Below are positions 25,391-31,945 of a DNA stretch of 64,000 nt, piece after piece (position 1 is the stretch's first letter; each line of letters opens with the position of its first letter). The notes beneath the pieces are model-generated. The model saw nothing but the letters and a program-made list of their open reading frames with translations, searched no databases and was not told the origin of the DNA. The position numbers and the translations under genes are program-made. Origin of the DNA: an uncultured Lachnospiraceae bacterium (GTDB lineage Bacteria; Bacillota; Clostridia; Lachnospirales; Lachnospiraceae); NCBI GenBank assembly GCA_900550285.1, contig URRW01000009.1, forward strand, positions 1 through 64,000, read 5' to 3'.

Positions 25391-26155
25391 ATGAGCGCGC
25401 TGGCGATGGGTACTTATTATATGGTAAGCATCGGGATCAGCATGGGAGTGCTGCTGCTTGCGATTTTGCTGTCGCCGGTGCTGGAAGTATTCGGGATCGG
25501 AGTTGGGGAAGAGAGCTATAATCTGTGGATGAATCTGGCGAATGCGGCGGCAACGCTTGGCGCTTTTGCGGCATGCTTCGGGATCTGGCACAAACAGATG
25601 GCTTTCAAGCCCCAAAAAAGCATCGACGGCCTGTCCGTTGTTCCGATGGTAATTCTGGCGGCAGCGTCTGCGGTGGGGATGAACGGGCTTTTGAACGTGA
25701 TCGAGCTGTACCGGTATTCCCCGACGTTTCAGGAAATTTCCCAGATCCAGTTTGATACGCCGATCTGGCTTGGGATCCTGTCTTACGGCATTTTGGCGCC
25801 GCTGGGGGAGGAAGTCGTATTCCGCGGCGTCGTGTACGGCCAGCTGAAAAAAGTGATGAAGGTTCCGGCTGCGATCGTCCTTTCGGGTCTGGCGTTTGGC
25901 TTATTCCACGGCAATCTGGTTCAGGCGGTGTACGCAACGGTGATCGGCGTCCTGCTGGCGCTCGTATATGAGCTGTACGGAACGCTGGCAGCCCCGATGG
26001 TATTCCACAGCGTAGCGAACCTGTTTGTGTATATCGTGCTGGATCTGACAAGCTTTGGGGATGCGTTTTTGACTCCCGCAGCATGTATCTTTTTCCTCGT
26101 AATTTCGGCGGTCAGCGTTATCATGATGTATAAGCTGCAGAAAAAACAGGCGTAG
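25391..26155 (+). CDS. CPBP-family intramembrane metalloprotease
   Basis: A 254-residue polytopic membrane protein of the Abi/CAAX-protease (CPBP) family. Motif 1 is GEEVVFRG (E-E-x3-R), motif 2 is FGLFHGN and motif 3 is FHSVANLF, giving the Glu and His residues of the intramembrane active site. Members process membrane peptides or act in bacteriocin immunity. The first available ATG is at 25391, with a weak GGAAGG sequence ~9 bases upstream. The open Q/N-rich region before it suggests the native protein was longer. It is followed at 36 bases by a small membrane protein gene. Confidence 0.85.
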   Translation: MSALAMGTYYMVSIGISMGVLLLAILLSPVLEVFGIGVGEESYNLWMNLANAAATLGAFAACFGIWHKQMAFKPQKSIDGLSVVPMVILAAASAVGMNGLLNVIELYRYSPTFQEISQIQFDTPIWLGILSYGILAPLGEEVVFRGVVYGQLKKVMKVPAAIVLSGLAFGLFHGNLVQAVYATVIGVLLALVYELYGTLAAPMVFHSVANLFVYIVLDLTSFGDAFLTPAACIFFLVISAVSVIMMYKLQKKQA

Positions 26156-26191
26156 GAAAACGGGGGTCGGCGCTTTGGAAGGGAGATTTAT

Positions 26192-26716
26192 ATGAGGGAA
26201 ATTCAGGTTTTGCACAATCAGAAAAAGCCGAAGGATTTTTTGCTGAAAGGGCTTACGATCCCGGTTGTGGTCATCATTATTGTCATGGTGTGCAGCTTTA
26301 TCGTGATCGGGAAGCTGGGGCAGGATTATCGGGAATATAAGGGGTATCTGACGGACAGTATCGTATACGCGGTGGATCACAGAAGCGCTTCTGCCGAGGG
26401 CGAGGGCGTGGCGAATTTCATTTTGGAGGAAAATCTGAACCGGATATGGAATTATATCACGATCCGCGACATGGGAAAAAGAAAGGGCGAAATGCCCGGC
26501 GCGCAGGCAGAGTATGTGCTGGATTTCGGGGACGGCTCCCGGATTATGTTCTGGGGCGTCCCGCCGGAGAAGAAAGGGAAAGTCGGATCCCTGATCGTGG
26601 CGTACGAAAAGACGGGCGGCTATCTTTACATTTATGAAAGCCCGGATATGCAGATCGACGCGATACAGAAATATTTGAGCGCAGACTGGAATGCGCCGAA
26701 AAAAAGCAGGCTGTGA
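26192..26716 (+). CDS. Single-pass membrane protein of unknown function
   Basis: A 174-residue protein starting at an ATG with GAAGGGAGATTTAT before it. One hydrophobic segment (residues ~21-43, LTIPVVVIIIVMVCSFIVIG) anchors an otherwise soluble C-terminal domain of ~130 residues, which has mixed strands and helices (EYVLDFGDGSRIMFWGVPP, SLIVAYEKTGGYLYIYE). I do not recognise a family. It follows the CPBP gene closely and ends within the stem of a terminator, so it is the last gene of that transcript. Confidence 0.7.
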   Translation: MREIQVLHNQKKPKDFLLKGLTIPVVVIIIVMVCSFIVIGKLGQDYREYKGYLTDSIVYAVDHRSASAEGEGVANFILEENLNRIWNYITIRDMGKRKGEMPGAQAEYVLDFGDGSRIMFWGVPPEKKGKVGSLIVAYEKTGGYLYIYESPDMQIDAIQKYLSADWNAPKKSRL

Positions 26717-26730
26717 GCCTGCTTTTTTTT
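26705..26730. terminator. Bidirectional terminator overlapping a stop codon
   Basis: AGCAGGCT (26705-26712) and AGCCTGCT (26716-26723) form an 8-bp stem with a 3-base loop, flanked by A7 and T7. It overlaps the stop of the preceding membrane protein gene and can serve the converging dehydrogenase gene as well. Confidence 0.85.
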
Positions 26731-26788
26731 GCGGGGTAAACACCTTTTCAACTGCTGACCGGAACGGGAAAGCGCGCCGGTATGCCGC

Positions 26789-27739
26789 TTAAAAGCTGTC
26801 CAAAATACGGATGACCGTTTTTAACTCCTCTTTAGAGAGGATGGAAACCGGCTCGTCCTTTAACACGCAGTCCGCAAAATAGCGGATCTCGTTGTAGTAA
26901 GCGTCGCTGGAAGGCAGGTTGATGCCGTTTTCCAGACCGCCCTGCGGGGAAAATTCCAGAATGTTTCCGTCCTCCTCGTACACGGTTAAAACATCGTGCT
27001 CATAGGTGATAAGGGCGTGCTCAAACTGGAAGCGGTAGCCTGCCGCAAAGGGCGAGGAACCTTTGAACCATGCGGCTTCTGCGGAAATGAAGAAACCGTC
27101 GTATTCGTAGACGGCATGGATGTAGTCCTGACCCTCGGAGCGGCCCTCGTGACGGATGATGTTTTTCGGCTCTCCAAACGTATAGATCAGGAAATCAAGA
27201 TCGTGGATATGCAGGTCATAGGGGACAAGCCCGCTTCGGCTCTCGTCGGTCATCCAGTTGTCCCAGCTCCATTTGGGCGTGCTGCCAAGGCGGGACATGG
27301 AGCCGCTTAAAAGCCGTCCGTACGTCTGTTTCTGATACAGACCGCGCAGATAGGTATACTGATCCCAGAAACGGATCACATGGGCGACCATGAATTTGGC
27401 ATGATGCTTCTGCGCAGTTTCATAGATCAGATCCACGTCGTCTTTGCAGAGGGAAATGGGCTTTTCCACAAGGACATGGATGCCGCGTTCCAGCGCCCTG
27501 ACTGCATAGGAGGCGTGCAGGAAGGTGGGCAGGCAGATGTCGATAACGTCCAGTTCCTCCTTTTTGAGCATTTCTTCAAAATTGGTATAGCAGGCTGCTT
27601 TTGTTTTTTCGGCGGGGGCGGTCATCTGCTCCGGGCGGATGTCGCAGAGCGCAGTGATTTTTGCTTCGGGGATATTGAGCCAGCCGTTAATATGTGCGCC
27701 GCTGATCCCGCCGACGCCGAGGATTCCAACTTTCAGCAT
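26789..27739 (-). CDS. Gfo/Idh/MocA family oxidoreductase
   Basis: A 316-residue NAD(P)-dependent dehydrogenase. The N-terminal Rossmann fold starts GILGVGGISGAHING, and EKPISLCKDD carries the conserved E-K-P of the family at ~96-98. The C-terminal domain has HIHDLDFLIYTFGEP, in which the catalytic His of the H-D-x2 motif is kept. These enzymes oxidise or reduce sugars, inositols or their derivatives. It follows a TIM-barrel isomerase gene with a 13-base gap that contains its own GGAGGTC ribosome binding site, so the two form an operon for a sugar or cyclitol pathway. Confidence 0.92.
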   Translation of the reverse strand: MLKVGILGVGGISGAHINGWLNIPEAKITALCDIRPEQMTAPAEKTKAACYTNFEEMLKKEELDVIDICLPTFLHASYAVRALERGIHVLVEKPISLCKDDVDLIYETAQKHHAKFMVAHVIRFWDQYTYLRGLYQKQTYGRLLSGSMSRLGSTPKWSWDNWMTDESRSGLVPYDLHIHDLDFLIYTFGEPKNIIRHEGRSEGQDYIHAVYEYDGFFISAEAAWFKGSSPFAAGYRFQFEHALITYEHDVLTVYEEDGNILEFSPQGGLENGINLPSSDAYYNEIRYFADCVLKDEPVSILSKEELKTVIRILDSF

Positions 27740-27752
27740 AATTTTGACCTCC

Positions 27753-28580
27753 TTATAAAGCGGAAATGATGTCGTTTAAGTAGACGATGGACTCCCGGAT
27801 GTCGATCATCTGCTGTTCTCCGGAAATCTCCCGTTCGATGGTAACGGGGCCGTCATAGCCGAGGGCTTTGAGCTTTTTGAAAAAGGCGGGAAAATCCACC
27901 TTTCCGGTTCCGAGCTTTACCTCCTTGCCAAGATCGTGGCCGTTTGTCGGATAGAGCCCGTCCTTTGCGTGGATGTTGCGCACAAAGCGCCCGAACACGT
28001 CGAGGGCGTCCACGGGATTTGCCTTGCCGTAGAGGATGAGGTTGGCGGTATCGAGGTTGACGCCAAGGTTATCGGTGCCGATGTCCTCGAAGGCGCGCAG
28101 CATGGCAACGGGAGTCTCCTGACCGGTTTCAAAAAGCAGATACTGCCCGTTTTGCTGTAAATGCCCGGCAACGGTGCGGAGCGCCGAAATGAAGCCGGGA
28201 TAGTTGGGATCGTGCGGATTTTCCGGGATAAAGCCCATGTGGCTGACAACGTCCGCAACACCCAGAAGCTTCGCAAAATCAGCCCCGTCCATGAGGTTTT
28301 TCATCCGCTCAAAGCGATAGGTAACAGGGACGAGCCCGAGCGTTTCCTGTCCGTCGTAAAAATCCCACACGCGCGGCCCGATCCAGCCGCACCAGAAGGC
28401 GCTGATCGTAACGTCGTACTGCTGTGCAGCGCTTCGGATCACCTCTGCGTCCTCCTTTGTCCAGAGGGCAGGATTCCAGGAAACGAGCTGGCAGGAATGG
28501 ATCTTTTCCGCAGCGAGCCGGGCAAACTGCTCCGGCATTTTTTCTTTTTCGATATGGCCGACACAAATTCCGATCTGCAT
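27753..28580 (-). CDS. Sugar phosphate isomerase/epimerase (AP endonuclease 2 fold)
   Basis: A 275-residue TIM-barrel protein with metal-binding residues typical of the xylose isomerase-like fold: DVVSHMGFIPENPHDP, FETGQETPV, NLDTANLILYGKANP, NIHAKDGLYP and VTIEREISG supply the His, Glu and Asp ligands. The start is the ATG at 28580, which follows GGAGGGAATC; an ATG four codons upstream is less well placed. It is the first gene of an operon with the Gfo/Idh/MocA dehydrogenase. A hairpin lies immediately before its ribosome binding site. Confidence 0.88.
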   Translation of the reverse strand: MQIGICVGHIEKEKMPEQFARLAAEKIHSCQLVSWNPALWTKEDAEVIRSAAQQYDVTISAFWCGWIGPRVWDFYDGQETLGLVPVTYRFERMKNLMDGADFAKLLGVADVVSHMGFIPENPHDPNYPGFISALRTVAGHLQQNGQYLLFETGQETPVAMLRAFEDIGTDNLGVNLDTANLILYGKANPVDALDVFGRFVRNIHAKDGLYPTNGHDLGKEVKLGTGKVDFPAFFKKLKALGYDGPVTIEREISGEQQMIDIRESIVYLNDIISAL

Positions 28581-28594
28581 GATTCCCTCCATTC

Positions 28595-28615
28595 AGGAGC
28601 GTCGCTGACGTTCCT
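28595..28615 (-). promoter_or_regulatory. Hairpin before the isomerase ribosome binding site
   Basis: In the message AGGAACGTC pairs with GACGCTCCT around AGC (one A-C mismatch), and GAATGGAGGGAATC then leads to the ATG. The CTCC of the second arm can instead pair with the GGAG of the ribosome binding site. A 17-base core (ACGCTCCTGAATGGAGG) is identical in front of asnA. Confidence 0.6.
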
Positions 28616-28683
28616 ATTGAAAACTTTTTTGGTTACCCTTATGATAAGGGAAAGAGGAGAAAAAGACATCATGCAAATTTGCT

Positions 28684-28703
28684 TCAAAATCGCATGATTT
28701 TGA
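28684..28703 (+). promoter_or_regulatory. Hairpin in the leader of the AraC gene
   Basis: TCAAAATC (28684-28691) pairs with GATTTTGA (28696-28703) around GCAT, about 17 bases before the ATG and next to the GGGGGAATTGGA ribosome binding region. Confidence 0.4.
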
Positions 28704-28720
28704 CTTTTGGGGGAATTGGA

Positions 28721-29623
28721 ATGAACGAGCTGTTTGAACCTGCGGCGGTGGAATATGAGGATCTGCCGGTGAAGATACTGACGACCCGCTTCGGGGCGCA
28801 GGAGGTGTGCTTTGGTGCGCACTGGCACGACCGGATCGAGATTTTGTATGTGGAGGAGGGAAGCCTGGAGGTTGTCTGCGCAAATAAAAAGGTGCGGGCA
28901 GAGCGGGGGGAGGCGGTGTTTGTCCATCCGCGCCAGCCCCATGCCGCGGCGGCGGGCAGGGAGGGCGTTTTATACCGGGCGGTAATGTTTGAGCCGTCCG
29001 GCTGGGAAGGACAGACGGCGGCGGGAGAAGATGTGGCGGCGCTTTTGCTTTCCGGGAATCTTCGTTTTGAAAACCGGATCAGAAAAAAAGAGCTGTCCAG
29101 CCTTCTGCGGCGCATCTGCAGGGAATATGACTGCCGCAGGACAGGGAGCGCCCTGATTTTAAGGGGGATGGTCTATGAGCTTTTGGGCAGCCTGCTTCGG
29201 TGGCAGCAGGATACGTCGTATGTGCCGGAGACGGTGGACGACCGGTTTGAGCAGGCGCTTGACTATTTGAACAACCATTATACGGAGGCGCTTTCCACAA
29301 GGGAGATCGCACGGAAGTTTTCCTACGAGGAATCGTATTTCTGCCGGAAATTCAGGAAGCGGCTGGGACTGTCCGTGGTGGAATATATCCGGATTTTGCG
29401 GCTGGAGATGGCGTGCATGCTTTTGAATGCGAAAAAAGACAGCGTTTCCGAAATCGGGGAACGGTGCGGGTATCCGGATGCGAATTATTTTATCCGATGC
29501 TTTAAGGAGCGCTACGGGGTAACGCCGGCGGCGTTTCGGAAAAAGAAAAATAAGCGGACGGAACCGCTGAAAAGAGAAGGAATCGCCGACAGGGCGGGAA
29601 AGAGGGCAGAAAATGGGGTATGA
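28721..29623 (+). CDS. AraC-family regulator with N-terminal cupin
   Basis: A 300-residue protein. The cupin half has AHWHDRIEILYVEEGSLEV and ERGEAVFVHPRQPHAA, with the typical metal- or sugar-binding barrel signature. The C-terminal half has two AraC helix-turn-helix units (LSTREIARKFSYEESYFCRKF and VSEIGERCGYPDANYFIRCF). It is divergent from the isomerase/dehydrogenase operon (140-base gap) and overlaps the next gene by 11 bases, so it probably controls both. The start is the ATG at 28721 after GGGGGAATTGGA. Confidence 0.9.
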   Translation: MNELFEPAAVEYEDLPVKILTTRFGAQEVCFGAHWHDRIEILYVEEGSLEVVCANKKVRAERGEAVFVHPRQPHAAAAGREGVLYRAVMFEPSGWEGQTAAGEDVAALLLSGNLRFENRIRKKELSSLLRRICREYDCRRTGSALILRGMVYELLGSLLRWQQDTSYVPETVDDRFEQALDYLNNHYTEALSTREIARKFSYEESYFCRKFRKRLGLSVVEYIRILRLEMACMLLNAKKDSVSEIGERCGYPDANYFIRCFKERYGVTPAAFRKKKNKRTEPLKREGIADRAGKRAENGV

Positions 29624-30875
29624 AATCAGCCGGGAGGACAAAAAAATCCTGCGGGAGCTGGCAAAAAAGCAGCTGGAATATGCCAACATGCCGGAAAATG
29701 TAAAGCGCAGGGAGGAATGGTACCTGCACAACGATCTGAAAGGGGAGCGTCCCATGATCCATTTGGAGATGGCGACCTTTGAGCAGGAGATTTTGCCGGA
29801 CAGGATGCGCTGCGGCGGGGCGTTTGCCCGTCAGGTGGAAAAGCAGCTTTACGGGAATTTTTTAAATCAGGAATTATTTGACGACGACAGGGTGACGCCG
29901 GATCATTTCGGGATGGGGTATGATACTTATTTTACGCTGTTTGGCATCCCGATCCATGTGCAGGAGACGACGGACGCATCCGGCAATAAGAGCGTCGGAC
30001 ACCAGTTCGAGCATGTGGTAAACGATCTGGAAGAGGACTGGGAGAAGCTTGGGAAAACGGAGTTTGGAGTGGATGTGAAAGCCACGCTTGCAAAAAAGCA
30101 GGCGATCGAAGAGGCGATCGGCGACATCCTTCCGGTAAAGTTGGAGGGCGGCTGCCTTTACAGCGTGCCTACGCAGATGGTTGTGCATTTTATGGGAATG
30201 GAAAATATGATGTACAACATGATGGACTATCCGGAGCTGTTCCAGGAGATGATGAACCGGATCGCCGACGATACGATCGCCTACTACAGGCTGATGGAGG
30301 AGAAGGGGATACTGCTTCCGACGACAGGCAGCGGTGGGCTCGGTCAGGGGAGCTGGTGCTATAACAGGACGCTGCCCGATCAGAAGGAGCCGGGAACGTA
30401 CACGACGAAGGATCTGTGGGGATTTATGGATTCGCAGGAGACGGTCAGCATATCGCCGGAGATGTATGAGGAATTTATTTTCCCCTGCTATAAAAAGATT
30501 TCGGAGCAGTACGGGCTTTTATCCTACGGCTGCTGCGAGCCGGTGGATCCGATCTGGGAAAGCTGTATTTCCAAATTGAAAAATTTGAGAAAGGTTTCCA
30601 TTTCGCCCTGGTGTAAGGAAGAATATATGGGAGAGCGCCTGCGCGGCAGCAATGTGATCTTCCACAGAAAGCCGAGCCCGCTGTATTTAGGCACGGGCAC
30701 GGCTTTGGATGAGGAAGGCTTCCGCAGCCATATCCGGGCAAGCCTGCACGCGGCGCGGGGCTGTAAGATGGAGATCGCGCAGCGGGATGTATACACGATC
30801 AACCATGATATTGCGAAAGCAAAACGCTATGTGGAGATCATCCGGGAGGAGATCGAAAACTGCTGGCAGGGATGA
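29613..30875 (+). CDS. Uroporphyrinogen decarboxylase-like protein (MtaA/UroD fold)
   Basis: A 420-residue protein of the UroD superfamily, which has a TIM-barrel fold. The family pattern is seen in TTGSGGLGQGSWCYN, the YGCCEPVDPIWES segment (barrel strand with Cys-Cys that may bind zinc) and the terminal helix pair. True UroD is ~350 residues and needs an N-terminal R-Q-A-G-R-Y motif, which is absent, so heme synthesis is unlikely. Relatives in Clostridia act as corrinoid- or thiol-dependent methyltransferases. It overlaps the AraC regulator gene by 11 bases and is therefore coupled with it. The substrate is unknown. Confidence 0.8.
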   Translation: MGYEISREDKKILRELAKKQLEYANMPENVKRREEWYLHNDLKGERPMIHLEMATFEQEILPDRMRCGGAFARQVEKQLYGNFLNQELFDDDRVTPDHFGMGYDTYFTLFGIPIHVQETTDASGNKSVGHQFEHVVNDLEEDWEKLGKTEFGVDVKATLAKKQAIEEAIGDILPVKLEGGCLYSVPTQMVVHFMGMENMMYNMMDYPELFQEMMNRIADDTIAYYRLMEEKGILLPTTGSGGLGQGSWCYNRTLPDQKEPGTYTTKDLWGFMDSQETVSISPEMYEEFIFPCYKKISEQYGLLSYGCCEPVDPIWESCISKLKNLRKVSISPWCKEEYMGERLRGSNVIFHRKPSPLYLGTGTALDEEGFRSHIRASLHAARGCKMEIAQRDVYTINHDIAKAKRYVEIIREEIENCWQG

Positions 30876-30887
30876 TCCGGAGCAGAT

Positions 30888-31898
30888 TTACAGCATCCGC
30901 ACGCCCTGTTCCAGCGCTGCCCGGCGGGTTTTGTCCGGCCAGATAGAGCACTGCACTTCGCCGATATGGGCTTTGCGCAAAAAGAACATACAGATACGGG
31001 ACTGCCCGATACCGCCGCCGATGGTATAGGGCAGTTCTTCGTTTAGGATGGATTTCTGGAACGGAAGGCAGGCGCGTTCGGGGCAGCCCGCTTTTTCAAG
31101 CTGGTACATAAGCGCCTTTTTGTCCACGCGGATGCCCATGGAGGACAGCTCCAGCGCGATGTCCAGCACCGGATAATATACGAGGATGTCGGCGTTTAAC
31201 GCCCAGTCGTCGTAGTCGGGGGCGCGCCCGTCGTGCGGCTTTCCGTTTGAGAGCGTATCGCCGATCTGCATCAGGCAGACAGCGCCCTTTTCCTTTGTGA
31301 TCAGATATTCGCGTTCCTTCGGCGTTTTGTCCGGATAAAGGTCGAGCAGCTCCTGCGTGGTAATAAAAAAGATTTCACGGGGCAGGATTTCTTCGATATA
31401 GTCGTACTGGATCGCCATGTACATTTCCGTTTTGCGCAGCGCCTTGTAAACGTCGCGCACCGTGTCCATGAGCGTTTCCAGATTCCGGTCGTTTTTGCCG
31501 ATGACCTTTTCCCAGTCCCACTGATCCACAAAAATGGAATGGATATTGTCGGTGATTTCATCCCGGCGGATCGCGTTCATGTCGGTATAGAGCCCTTCCC
31601 CGATGGAAAAGCCGTATTCCTTTAAGGCATAGCGCTTCCATTTGGCAAGCGACTGGACGACTTCGGCGCGGTAGTCGTCCTGCTCCTTGATGCCGAAGGA
31701 TACCGGGCGCTCATAGCCGTTTAGGTTATCGTTCATGCCGGAAGCAGGATCGACAAACAGCGGCGCGGAGACGCGCAGCAGATTCAAGTGCTTGATCAGA
31801 AGGCTCTGGAAAAAATCCTTTACCGTCTTAATGCCGATCTGGGTGTCATGCAGGTTCAGGGCGGAAGCGTATCCGTCCGGGATGAATAAATGTTCCAT
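30888..31898 (-). CDS. asnA: Aspartate-ammonia ligase (asparagine synthetase A)
   Basis: A 336-residue protein matching AsnA, which makes asparagine from aspartate, ammonia and ATP and resembles the catalytic core of class II aminoacyl-tRNA synthetases. Recognised stretches are FLRVSAPLFVDPASGMND near residue 40, VQSLAKWKRYAL, GEGLYTDMNAIRRDE and the class II motif 3 region GGGIGQSRICMFFL at the C-terminus. The ATG at 31898 follows GGAGGAATTT; an ATG four codons upstream is less well placed. It converges on the UroD-like gene with only 12 bases between them. The leader has a hairpin before the ribosome binding site. Confidence 0.95.
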   Translation of the reverse strand: MEHLFIPDGYASALNLHDTQIGIKTVKDFFQSLLIKHLNLLRVSAPLFVDPASGMNDNLNGYERPVSFGIKEQDDYRAEVVQSLAKWKRYALKEYGFSIGEGLYTDMNAIRRDEITDNIHSIFVDQWDWEKVIGKNDRNLETLMDTVRDVYKALRKTEMYMAIQYDYIEEILPREIFFITTQELLDLYPDKTPKEREYLITKEKGAVCLMQIGDTLSNGKPHDGRAPDYDDWALNADILVYYPVLDIALELSSMGIRVDKKALMYQLEKAGCPERACLPFQKSILNEELPYTIGGGIGQSRICMFFLRKAHIGEVQCSIWPDKTRRAALEQGVRML

Positions 31899-31913
31899 AA
31901 ATTCCTCCATTCA

Positions 31914-31932
31914 GGAGCGTTTCAGACGCTCC
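31914..31932 (-). promoter_or_regulatory. Hairpin before the asnA ribosome binding site
   Basis: In the message GGAGCGT pairs perfectly with ACGCTCC around CTGAA, then TGAATGGAGGAATTT and the ATG. The second arm's CTCC can alternatively pair with the ribosome binding site GGAG across a 5-base loop. A 17-base core is identical to the isomerase leader. Confidence 0.6.
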
Positions 31933-31945
31933 GGGCTCTATGGGG

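Noticed and set aside
24431..25615. Long open frame on the minus strand (394 codons)
   Set aside because: It lies opposite the HAD gene and the coding repeats, is extremely Ala/Pro/Cys/Arg-rich with repeats, and lacks a ribosome binding site. It is a shadow of GC-rich codons.
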